Source of the DNA: Chroococcidiopsis sp. TS-821
Lineage (GTDB): Bacteria > Cyanobacteriota > Cyanobacteriia > Cyanobacteriales > Chroococcidiopsidaceae
NCBI RefSeq assembly: GCF_002939305.1
Contig: NZ_MVDI01000002.1
Location: forward strand, 542,966 to 606,965
Direction: 5' to 3'
Length of the DNA stretch: 64,000 bases
This document shows positions 10,081 through 17,445 of the stretch, in pieces. Below the pieces are notes generated by a model. That model was given only the letters and a program-made list of their open reading frames with translations. It had not been told where the DNA came from and searched no databases. The position numbers were made by a program, and so were the translations under genes. Positions within the stretch are counted from its first letter, which is position 1. Every line of letters begins with the position of its first letter.

Positions 10081-10395
10081 TTAGCTAGCAGCTTCTACGG
10101 GTTGTTGTTGAGATACGTTACCTGGGATTGGTTGTTTTTTAGTGGCTGTATCTACAGGAGCCAATTCGATATGGTTCAACAGCGTTGTCACAAAAGCAAA
10201 CAGTAGGAAAGGCAGTGAGAGTAAGATAATTAGCCCTACAGTAGCAAGAGCATAAATTGGACGTCTAGCGCCCATGAGCGCCATAGCAGTAGCTAAACTT
10301 ACGGTAATCGTAATCAGCCAAACGATGATTTGACCGTAGATATCACCAAAGGTCAAAGTACAGACAAAGCGATATTTTTGGATGTTATTCATCAT
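10081..10395 (-). CDS. Small two-helix membrane protein of unknown function
   Basis: This 104-residue protein is not one I recognise. It has two strongly hydrophobic segments (~20-40 and ~48-72) separated by a basic loop (GARRPIY). A Gln/Pro-rich polar tail of ~30 residues ends QQQPVEAAS. The likely topology puts both ends on the same side of the membrane. It is convergent with hemB and has its own upstream gap, so it is probably monocistronic. Confidence 0.6.
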   Translation of the reverse strand: MMNNIQKYRFVCTLTFGDIYGQIIVWLITITVSLATAMALMGARRPIYALATVGLIILLSLPFLLFAFVTTLLNHIELAPVDTATKKQPIPGNVSQQQPVEAAS

Positions 10396-10722
10396 AATCT
10401 TCTGCTAGGTAGTTTTAAAGTTCTAGATTAAAGCCCTGACTGTGTTGTAGATGATTTTTAAAGGTTTTTGACAGGTTTGCAACAGGACTTTACAAAACGA
10501 GGGAGTTGGTAAAAGTTAGCGGCGCTCTGCCAGAGAGGCAGGGGCGTTTCGTTATCGCGTACTGTAAAAACTGCAAAAATACATGATAGGGAGCAACGTA
10601 ACTTGAGTGCTGGTAATGAGCTAATAGGTATCGGATAATCGGGGAAAATCTCTATTATCTATTACCCATTAGCGAATTAAGACATAATTTACTACTAAAA
10701 ACTTGACTAATTCAATATGTGA
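10396..10722. other. Intergenic region, 327 bp
   Basis: This is a divergent gap. It contains a short GC-rich hairpin (CTGCC-agaga-GGCAG, 10527-10541) and a pair of inverted words (GCTAAT near 10620, ATTAGC near 10670) flanking an AT-rich segment. I cannot assign a function to either. No gene is visible. Confidence 0.35.
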
Positions 10723-11157
10723 ATGCGACCAATGGAAGAATTAATGACACTTAAACAACTGCTTCACGAGGGCAAAGTGACTGAGGCTCTGGAGTTAGTT
10801 GAAGAACTTGAAGAAATGAGTAAATCTGATAAATTGAATAAAATCTTTAGCTATGGAATTATACTATTATTACATTTAATCAAGCAAGCGGTTGAAAATC
10901 GCACTACCCGTTCGTGGGAACTTTCAATTCGTAATGCTATTAAGCAGATTCAACGGACTAATCAGCGACACAAAGCAAAAGGAACTTACCTTACAGAAGA
11001 CGAATTAATTGAAACATTACAGGATGCTTATGGACTGGCATTAGAAAAAGCTGCAATTGAAGCTCTTGAAGGGATATATGAAAAAGAGGAACTCGACAAA
11101 ATGGTTAGTCGAGAACAAATAATAACAAGGGCAATGAAATTACTAAAAGAAGAGTGA
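10723..11157 (+). CDS. DUF29-like helical protein
   Basis: This 144-residue, all-helical protein resembles DUF29: a LVEELEEMSKSDK segment like the LIEEIEDMG helix of the family, then LLLHLIKQ and a SWELSIRNA segment matching the usual RSW..SI. The N-terminal YETDYLQW part of canonical DUF29 is missing, so it is a divergent or shortened member. The function is unknown. Its TGA stop is followed immediately by the reverse-strand stop of the metallophosphoesterase, with no spacer. Either of two close ATG/GTG codons could be the start. Confidence 0.65.
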   Translation: MRPMEELMTLKQLLHEGKVTEALELVEELEEMSKSDKLNKIFSYGIILLLHLIKQAVENRTTRSWELSIRNAIKQIQRTNQRHKAKGTYLTEDELIETLQDAYGLALEKAAIEALEGIYEKEELDKMVSREQIITRAMKLLKEE

Positions 11158-12906
11158 TTATTTCAGCGAAAATTCATCAAATTTTACAACTTTTGAATTA
11201 GGTTCGCGCGTATCAAATGCGTAGCTACTAATCAAACCACTGGCTGTATCGAAAATACTAAAAACTGTAATATCGTTACTTGCAATGTAAGGAGTGGGGT
11301 GACCATTTTCATCCGAGAAAGGTGCAATTGTTGGCATGACTGGTTCTCGCCCGTTAGGATCTCCGATGGCTGCGTAGTTTTCTTGATAACCCTCAGGGAT
11401 AGGACGTTTATTTTCGCCGACGTGCGCGCCGTAGGAATTACCGACATTGGACGTTTCTAGATAGTGCGTTCCATCAGGACTCACAAAGCGATTCCACAGA
11501 TGCGAATGACCATAAAATACAAGTTGCACGTTTGCTGCTTCTAGTAAAGGAACAACATCGCGGATAAGATAATCAGCATCTTGGGGATATTCGTAGCGTA
11601 TTGCTTTAATCGTGCCATCGTTGTGGCGTTCAATAATTTGCACGGGATCGGTGTAGGCAGGGACAACGTTTCCTCCAAGCGAGTGTGGAGGATGATGCAA
11701 CATCACAATTTTGAATTTGGCTTGTTGAAACTCTGGGCTACAAAGTTCTTGCTGTAACCACGTATATTGAGGACTACCAGGCGCGATCGCTTCAAAAATA
11801 TGCTGTCCATAACCCCAATTTTCAGGTTGATTTAAATCGGCTTCGCGTTCGCGGTATTTACCTTTAAACTTGCCATCAAGATGAGGATAGCGCCAAGCAT
11901 TCGTGGCGTAGAGTACGATTAAGCGAACGTCACCAAAGCTAAGCGCATAGTAGGTTTTTCCGCCTGAATTACTTTTGGGGAGAGTGAAGATTTCTTCGTA
12001 GGTGTCGGTATTAAATGAATGATCCTTAATAGTGCGATCGCTTGCATTTTGCAATCTTGCTTTAGCGATTGCGCGGGGAACTGCATCGTCAAACTCACCA
12101 TCTAAACTGTCGCTACGCGCATACCGCCCCATTACCTCATGATTGCCAATCGCAGAAAATAGTGGCGCGTGTTGAATGATTTCTCCGCCTCTATAAGTCG
12201 TTTTTGTATTATTCTTGGTTAACTCATAGTTACCACGCCCTTGGAGACAAGGAAAAAAAGCACAACCTCGACTGTCATCAAACCATTCAGAAGCGCGATC
12301 GGGGACGTTTACCATGTCACCGGCGAAAAATACTGCGTCTACTCGCCCAACAGTTTCAACGACTTTCTGCAAATTTGCCGCCGTCATTGGTTTAAGTTGA
12401 TGATCGGAAGTTAAAAGAATTTTGAGTGGCGTTCCTGGCTTTGGTATGGGTGCAAGAGTAAATTCGCGACTAGAGACGGTTTTTCCCTCCTCTGTTGTGC
12501 TAGTCACCTGATACGGAAGGCGATCGCCCTCCTTTAAATCGCGCACAACGGCTTCGTGTCGCCAAATATCGCGTGGTGTTGGTTGTTGATATTGATTTTT
12601 AGCGTGAGAATCTCGATCTTCGCGCGTGCGGCTGAGTTTTGTCGTTGTGGCGATCGCGCTTTGTTCTAAATTTTTACCATAAAAAACTTGATGTTCAGTT
12701 CCCGCAAACTCGGTAAACCAAACAACATTAACTGTCGTTGCGGTTGGTAATTGCAAAAAGGGATCGCTTAATAGTTGTGGCGCAGAATTCATAATTGGTT
12801 GTTCAGATGAGCGCACCTCTAATAGATTAGAGCAGATCAGCACAAGCAGCACCGCTAGGATAACATTGCGACCCAGACGCTGTAAGTAACCTTTGGCTTT
12901 GAACAT
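11158..12906 (-). CDS. Exported metallophosphoesterase (calcineurin-like, purple acid phosphatase-like)
   Basis: This 582-residue protein has an N-terminal hydrophobic segment (~13-28) that is probably a signal peptide or anchor. A beta-rich region (~45-150) resembling the purple acid phosphatase N-domain follows. The metallophosphoesterase core shows FFAGDMVN, AIGNHEVMG, MLHHPPHS and YGHSHLW, the usual GD, GNHE, H and GHxH metal ligands. It probably hydrolyses phosphoesters in the periplasm or outside the cell; the substrate is unknown. It is convergent with the DUF29-like gene with no bases between the stops. The first metal motif is SDHQ rather than DxH, as in some family members. Confidence 0.8.
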   Translation of the reverse strand: MFKAKGYLQRLGRNVILAVLLVLICSNLLEVRSSEQPIMNSAPQLLSDPFLQLPTATTVNVVWFTEFAGTEHQVFYGKNLEQSAIATTTKLSRTREDRDSHAKNQYQQPTPRDIWRHEAVVRDLKEGDRLPYQVTSTTEEGKTVSSREFTLAPIPKPGTPLKILLTSDHQLKPMTAANLQKVVETVGRVDAVFFAGDMVNVPDRASEWFDDSRGCAFFPCLQGRGNYELTKNNTKTTYRGGEIIQHAPLFSAIGNHEVMGRYARSDSLDGEFDDAVPRAIAKARLQNASDRTIKDHSFNTDTYEEIFTLPKSNSGGKTYYALSFGDVRLIVLYATNAWRYPHLDGKFKGKYREREADLNQPENWGYGQHIFEAIAPGSPQYTWLQQELCSPEFQQAKFKIVMLHHPPHSLGGNVVPAYTDPVQIIERHNDGTIKAIRYEYPQDADYLIRDVVPLLEAANVQLVFYGHSHLWNRFVSPDGTHYLETSNVGNSYGAHVGENKRPIPEGYQENYAAIGDPNGREPVMPTIAPFSDENGHPTPYIASNDITVFSIFDTASGLISSYAFDTREPNSKVVKFDEFSLK

Positions 12907-13071
12907 ACTGTTTTTTCGTCCACTCTAGCTAAGTTATGATGCTGCCACTTTCTATTTCAGTGAAGAAGACCATGTGAGAGTGAGGTCGGTTTTCTCGCTA
13001 TGATTTTCCCACCCTCCGCAGTAAATCTAGAGACACAATTGTAAATAGAGTTATAGTTTTTGAGGTGAGCT

Positions 13072-13257
13072 ATGTTTCCTTTTTGGGGTAGTAGCTGCTA
13101 CGGTGGCGAACCTGTGTCGCGTAAAAGCTTGTTAGAACGCAGGCTGCGGTTTCTTAAGTGGATGCGAGATGACTTAGAAACCAAATTAGCTGGTATCAAT
13201 GCGGCGATTGGGAAAGTGGAACAGCAGCTAGGTGAAGATGAAACGGCGCAAGCTTGA
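13072..13257 (+). CDS. Small coiled-coil protein, 61 aa
   Basis: I do not recognise this gene. It has an unusual aromatic, Gly-rich N-terminus (MFPFWGSSCYGG) and then a ~40-residue amphipathic helix (KSLLERRLRFLKWMRDDLE ...) likely to be a coiled coil. Support for its being real comes from a good ribosome site (GAGGTG, 6 bases before ATG) and a strong intrinsic terminator 45 bases after its stop, which together make a complete single-gene unit. Confidence 0.65.
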   Translation: MFPFWGSSCYGGEPVSRKSLLERRLRFLKWMRDDLETKLAGINAAIGKVEQQLGEDETAQA

Positions 13258-13301
13258 AGTTAAAGTAGCTGTACTCAACTTCCTAAGTAAATAGCCTTCC
13301 T

Positions 13302-13329
13302 GTCCCAGTGGCTTGACTGGGACTTTTTT
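13302..13329 (+). terminator. Intrinsic terminator
   Basis: There is a perfect 8-base stem, GTCCCAGT (13302-13309) with ACTGGGAC (13316-13323), loop GGCTTG, followed by six T (13324-13329). It ends the small coiled-coil gene and points towards the convergent znuC gene. Confidence 0.9.
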
Positions 13330-13364
13330 CTATGCCTATGCGGTCATCGAAAATAATGCTTGCT

Positions 13365-14141
13365 TCAATGCTGATGTTGATAGCGGCTAAAACTTGGACC
13401 ATACGTCGCGAGTAAGTTTTCTGGAGAAAGCGCAATTTCTGGAGTTCCAGTACAAACGAGAGTTTGATTAAGACAAATGACGCGATCGCAGTGCCGACTA
13501 ACCATATCAATATCATGGGAAACTTGCAGTACTGTCCAGCCTTCTTCTTGCTGAAGTTCGTGGAGTAAATTATAAAAATCTGCTGCGCCTTGCATATCCA
13601 CACCCGCAAACGCTTCATCTAAAACGAGGAGTTTTCGGGGTATGACCAAGCAATAAGCAAGTAACACCCGCTTCAACTCTCCACCGCTGAGCGTACCGAT
13701 TGCTTGATTGCGTAAATGATAAACTCCAACGCGCCGTAAAGCTTGAGCGATCGCTGCTTTTTTTTCTGATTGTTCAGCGCTCCACCAAAAAGGACTTTTC
13801 GCCTTTTTTACCCAACCTAAACCGACTAATTCGCTTACCGATAGCGGAAAAGTGCGGTCAAAGATAAAGTTTTGCGGTACATACCCTAACAAGTGGCGCA
13901 AGTGTCCTAGGCGTTCCAGGGGACGATCGAAAATTTCTACCTTACCAGCCGAGTGGGGAATTAAATTTAAAATAGCTTGCACTAAAGTACTTTTCCCCGC
14001 CCCGTTAGGACCAACAATAGCAGTATTTGTCCCCGGTAATAACTCAAAAGAGACATCACGCACCGCACAATAGTTATGTCGGTAAACAGTCAGGTTTTCA
14101 ACTTTTAAAATTGGGTGTGAATTAAGAATACGCGATGTCAT
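13365..14141 (-). CDS. znuC: Zinc/manganese ABC transporter ATPase
   Basis: This 258-residue ATP-binding subunit has Walker A GPNGAGKST (~39-47), a Q-loop GYVPQNF, signature LSGGELKRV, Walker B LLVLDEAFAG and a switch His in QVSHD. It belongs to the metal-transport ABC group (ZnuC/MntA type) and lies 6 bases downstream of znuA, with which it should be co-transcribed. No membrane permease (znuB) follows: the next genes downstream are the small coiled-coil gene and its terminator on the other strand. The permease must be elsewhere or lost. Confidence 0.9.
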   Translation of the reverse strand: MTSRILNSHPILKVENLTVYRHNYCAVRDVSFELLPGTNTAIVGPNGAGKSTLVQAILNLIPHSAGKVEIFDRPLERLGHLRHLLGYVPQNFIFDRTFPLSVSELVGLGWVKKAKSPFWWSAEQSEKKAAIAQALRRVGVYHLRNQAIGTLSGGELKRVLLAYCLVIPRKLLVLDEAFAGVDMQGAADFYNLLHELQQEEGWTVLQVSHDIDMVSRHCDRVICLNQTLVCTGTPEIALSPENLLATYGPSFSRYQHQH

Positions 14142-14147
14142 TTTAGT

Positions 14148-15158
14148 TTACTGACATGCCGACTCGATAGTTTGTAGATTCTCACTCATTGCTGTGAAGT
14201 AATGCTGTGGATCTGTAGGTCCTGCTTCTAAGGGGTCAATGGGATATATTGGGATATCCAAATCTTGAGACAGACTTTTCAGTAAATTGTTATCAACTCC
14301 AGGTTCAGAAAATATTGCTTGTGCATCATACTTTTTGACAGCATTCACAGCTCTTTGGATATCTCCTGGCGATGGTTGATCTTCAGGAATTTGGACAACT
14401 GCAACTTGCTGTAATTGGTAGCGATTTGCTAAGTAGGGATAAGCATCGTGAAATGTGATAAACGTACAATTTGGATAATTTTGCAGCGTTTGTTGAAATT
14501 GATTGTGTGTCTGCTCTAGCTGTTGAATATAAGCAGCTGCATTTGCTTGATAAGCATCTTTATTTGCTGGATCGGCGGCAATGAGACCATCTCGAATATT
14601 TTCGACTTGTCGTTTAGCTAACACAGGATCGAGCCATACGTGTGGATTTCCATCTGCATGGTCGTGACTGTGACTGTGACCGTGACTGTGACTGTGACCG
14701 TGTTCGCTTACCGATTCTACTGGAGAAATTTCGCCCAGAGGTTCAATGCCACTAGAGGAATCGACGATCTTTAAATCTGGATTGCCAGCGTTTTGAATGG
14801 TTCCTTCCAAAAAGTCTTCCATTCCTAAGCCATTTTTCACCAAGACATTTGCTGTTGCGATCGCTTGTACGTCTGCAGGTGTTGCTTGATAGTCATGGAC
14901 TTCGCTACCTGGCGGTACTAGAATGTCTACTTGCGCCCGATCTCCTGCGACTGCCCGCGTAAACCAGTACATCGGCAAAAACGTCGCGACAACGCGAATT
15001 TGTTCAGACTGCGGTGCAGGAGATTCTTGTGCTTGTTGTGCTTGGGTTTCTTGCGTCGCTGGATTACAACCTGAAGCTGTTGATAATAGTAAAAGTGCAA
15101 TCAGCGACAAGACATTACGCTTGTGACGATGTTGTTGTAGCTTCTGGCGAATCACCAT
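14148..15158 (-). CDS. znuA: Zinc ABC transporter substrate-binding lipoprotein
   Basis: This 336-residue cluster A-I metal-binding protein has a signal peptide with lipobox ASGC (Cys31), so it should be anchored in the periplasm. Likely metal ligands are His88 (EVHDY), His173 (NPHVW), His237 (TFHDAY) and an acidic residue near 285-289. A His-rich loop at 153-167, alternating His with Ser or Gly, is typical of zinc-specific ZnuA rather than manganese MntC. A ribosome site (AGGAGAG) lies right before ATG. A perfect inverted repeat ~55 bases upstream is a candidate Zur site. Confidence 0.93.
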   Translation of the reverse strand: MVIRQKLQQHRHKRNVLSLIALLLLSTASGCNPATQETQAQQAQESPAPQSEQIRVVATFLPMYWFTRAVAGDRAQVDILVPPGSEVHDYQATPADVQAIATANVLVKNGLGMEDFLEGTIQNAGNPDLKIVDSSSGIEPLGEISPVESVSEHGHSHSHGHSHSHDHADGNPHVWLDPVLAKRQVENIRDGLIAADPANKDAYQANAAAYIQQLEQTHNQFQQTLQNYPNCTFITFHDAYPYLANRYQLQQVAVVQIPEDQPSPGDIQRAVNAVKKYDAQAIFSEPGVDNNLLKSLSQDLDIPIYPIDPLEAGPTDPQHYFTAMSENLQTIESACQ

Positions 15159-15212
15159 CTCTCCTAATTCTTTTGCTAAGGGTAATAACCACTACTTGTG
15201 AATATGGATATT

Positions 15213-15240
15213 ATTCTCATAAAAATGAGAATGAATCTTA
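15213..15240. promoter_or_regulatory. Candidate Zur (zinc regulator) box between znuA and the porin
   Basis: A perfect inverted repeat ATTCTCAT (15213-15220) / ATGAGAAT (15225-15232) with spacer AAAA overlaps a second 7-1-7 near-palindrome, TGAGAAT-G-AATCTTA (15226-15240, 5 of 7 paired). Fur-family zinc regulators in cyanobacteria bind 7-1-7 AT-rich palindromes of this kind. It sits 55 bases before znuA and ~185 bases before the divergent porin. Zur binding is inferred. Confidence 0.6.
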
Positions 15241-15423
15241 TTCTAACAAGGATTGAGAAGTGTTTTCCCTTGCAGCAAGGGTCAATCAAGTTAAGACATT
15301 CTTAAAACCTCACGTAGGTTTGCGCTACAGTGCGTCCTCTGACTCCAGTCTTTACAAAAGTAATTGTCATCTGCTATCAAATCGAGGAAACTTGTATTCT
15401 AAGTGGGTGTGAGGAAAAACAAA

Positions 15424-17097
15424 ATGCAGCAAAAATCGAAGCGCTTGCGATGTCATTCTGTTGTTTCGGGGGTGATGCTAGCAGCGAGTACAAGTGCGAT
15501 CGCATTTGTCAGCAATCCAGTATTAGCGCAAGAACCCACCGAATTTAACTCGAATGCGCTATCACAAGTAACATCAGTTTCGCAGTTGTCTGACGTCCAA
15601 CCGACAGACTGGGCATTTCAAGCGCTACAATCGTTAGTCGAACGTTACGGTTGTATTGCGGGTTATCCTGATGGTACGTATCGCGGCAATCGCGCGTTGA
15701 CAAGATACGAATTTGCCGCCGGTTTGAATGCGTGTCTTGACCGCGTGAATGAGTTAATCGCAACAGCCACAGCCAATCAGGTGACGCGCGAAGATTTAGC
15801 CACCCTCCAAAGACTACAAGAAGAATTTGCCGCTGAAGTAGCAACGCTGCGCGGTCGAACTGATGCTTTAGAAGCCACTGTCGCTGAACTAGAAGCGAAT
15901 CAATTCTCAACAACAACACAACTCACAGGCGAAGTCATTGTCGGCGCAGCCGGAATTATTTCTGGACAAGACGCTGACGGAAATGACCTTGATGAGTCGA
16001 TTATTCTCGGACAGCGAACGCGCCTTGAATTTAATACGAGTTTTACTGGTAGCGATCAACTGTATACACTCATCTCAACAGGCAATTTTCCTGGCTTTTC
16101 TGAGGTGACGGGAATAACCGAGGGCGAATTAGCGTTTACCCAAGATGAAGCAAATAACGTTGGACTCGAATCGCTTTTATATAGCTTTCCTCTAGGCGAA
16201 ACGACAGAAGTTGTTTTAGGCTTTACAGGTGGTGCTTTCTACGACTATACCGACACTTTGAACGTCCTGGACGGTGATGGTGGTTCTGGGGCGCTGTCGG
16301 CGTTTGGTACGCGTAACCCAATTTATAACCTTGGTGACGGCGCAGGCGTAGGAATTCGCCAACAACTCGGCAATAATTTGGAACTCAGCTTAGGATATTT
16401 AGCCACCGATGCGAGTAGCCCTCTCGACGGTAGCGGTTTATTTAATGGACCTTATGCAGGTATCGCCCAGTTAGTTTTAAGACCGAGCGATCGCTTTAAT
16501 ATTGGTTTAACTTATATTAACTCCTACAATGCTAGCGATACAGGTGCGGGTAGTAGCCGCGCGTCATTTGCACGCTTTGATGACGCTTTCTTCGAGAATT
16601 TGAATTTAGAACCCGTCGAGATTCCCACTGTCAGTAACTCCTACGGCGTGCAGCTTTCGTGGCAAATCAGTAATAACTTTGTGATTGGGGGCTGGGCTGG
16701 TTACACCAATACACGCTTACTTTCCACCTTAGGCGGACTCCTCGAACGTGGCGACAGCGACATCTTTAACTATGCAGTGACTCTAGCCTTTCCTGACTTG
16801 GGTCGCGAAGGAAATTTACTCGGTATTATCGTCGGTATGGAACCACGGTTAACTAGTACTGGTGTGGCACTCAACCCAGTTGCGGCGGCGGATTTGATTG
16901 CGGCTAATCCTGGTTTAGTTCTTCCAGACTTAGGTACTGATGAAGATCTGTCGTTGCACATCGAAGCGTTTTATCAGCTACAACTCACTGACAATTTGGC
17001 AATTACTCCAGGCGTGATTTGGATTACTGCACCTGATTTCAACAATGCTAATCAGGATATCGTAATCGGTGCGATCCGCACGACTTTCTCATTCTAG
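15424..17097 (+). CDS. SLH-domain outer-membrane porin (OprB / SomA family)
   Basis: This 557-residue protein has a signal peptide ending near AQEP. An S-layer homology domain (~50-105; DWAFQALQSLVERYGCI, GYPDGTYRG, LTRYEFAAGL) binds the cell wall. A short coiled coil (~125-165) follows, then a beta barrel ending in the terminal Phe motif TTFSF. This is the standard cyanobacterial major porin, allowing small solutes and ions across the outer membrane. I chose ATG 15424 over the upstream GTG 15403 because GAGG lies 9 bases before it. The gene is divergent from znuA across the candidate Zur box, hinting at zinc-linked expression. Confidence 0.9.
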   Translation: MQQKSKRLRCHSVVSGVMLAASTSAIAFVSNPVLAQEPTEFNSNALSQVTSVSQLSDVQPTDWAFQALQSLVERYGCIAGYPDGTYRGNRALTRYEFAAGLNACLDRVNELIATATANQVTREDLATLQRLQEEFAAEVATLRGRTDALEATVAELEANQFSTTTQLTGEVIVGAAGIISGQDADGNDLDESIILGQRTRLEFNTSFTGSDQLYTLISTGNFPGFSEVTGITEGELAFTQDEANNVGLESLLYSFPLGETTEVVLGFTGGAFYDYTDTLNVLDGDGGSGALSAFGTRNPIYNLGDGAGVGIRQQLGNNLELSLGYLATDASSPLDGSGLFNGPYAGIAQLVLRPSDRFNIGLTYINSYNASDTGAGSSRASFARFDDAFFENLNLEPVEIPTVSNSYGVQLSWQISNNFVIGGWAGYTNTRLLSTLGGLLERGDSDIFNYAVTLAFPDLGREGNLLGIIVGMEPRLTSTGVALNPVAAADLIAANPGLVLPDLGTDEDLSLHIEAFYQLQLTDNLAITPGVIWITAPDFNNANQDIVIGAIRTTFSF

Positions 17098-17117
17098 ATT
17101 TATCTAGAATACAAAAC

Positions 17118-17153
17118 GACCAGCCTACCACAGCTGGTCTAATTAAATTTATT
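17118..17153 (+). terminator. Hairpin after the porin gene
   Basis: There is a 7-base perfect stem GACCAGC / GCTGGTC (17118-17124, 17133-17139) with loop CTACCACA. An AT-rich tail that is only moderately T-rich follows. It lies 21 bases after the porin stop. Confidence 0.65.
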
Positions 17154-17164
17154 TGCGTTGTTTC

Positions 17165-17276
17165 TCAATTCGAGGAAACCCAAACTACGCGTTCCCAAGG
17201 CAATAGCGGGTTAAAAACCTGATAAACTTTCCTCGTCTTCTATAAAGACATTGTAACAGGAAACACAGATTTTTTT
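17165..17276 (+). ncRNA. Candidate structured RNA in the porin-rqcH gap
   Basis: A perfect 8-base closing stem, CGAGGAAA (17171-17178) with TTTCCTCG (17228-17235), encloses an inner CCC/GGG pairing. A 5-base hairpin (GTCTT / AAGAC, 17235-17249) follows, then a single-stranded GGAAACA (17259-17265), and the region ends in seven T (17270-17276). The layout of stems plus a U-run suggests an independent small transcript. GGAAACA is the heptamer I recall as conserved in the cyanobacterial Yfr2 RNA family, but no alignment was possible. It could equally be an elaborate 3' end of the porin mRNA. Confidence 0.35.
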
Positions 17277-17283
17277 ATCAAAA

Positions 17284-17353
17284 TTTACAGTTTCTTGACA
17301 TAACTCCTCCGAGAGATAGATGCTAGGTTGTAAATTTCTCAAGAAACTGTAAA
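17284..17353. repeat. 15-bp perfect inverted repeat with 40-base loop
   Basis: TTTACAGTTTCTTGA (17284-17298) is exactly complementary to 17339-17353. It could form a strong hairpin between the convergent porin and rqcH genes, perhaps a terminator for rqcH read on the minus strand (an A/T-rich run follows there), or be a small mobile remnant. The left arm includes TTGACA. Confidence 0.6.
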
Positions 17354-17445
17354 GCTCAGTTTAACAAGGGAGCAACGGTAAAGTGTTGGGGATCAAGGGT
17401 TATTAGCAGGGAAGCAGAGGAAGAATACTATTTTCTCCATACAAC

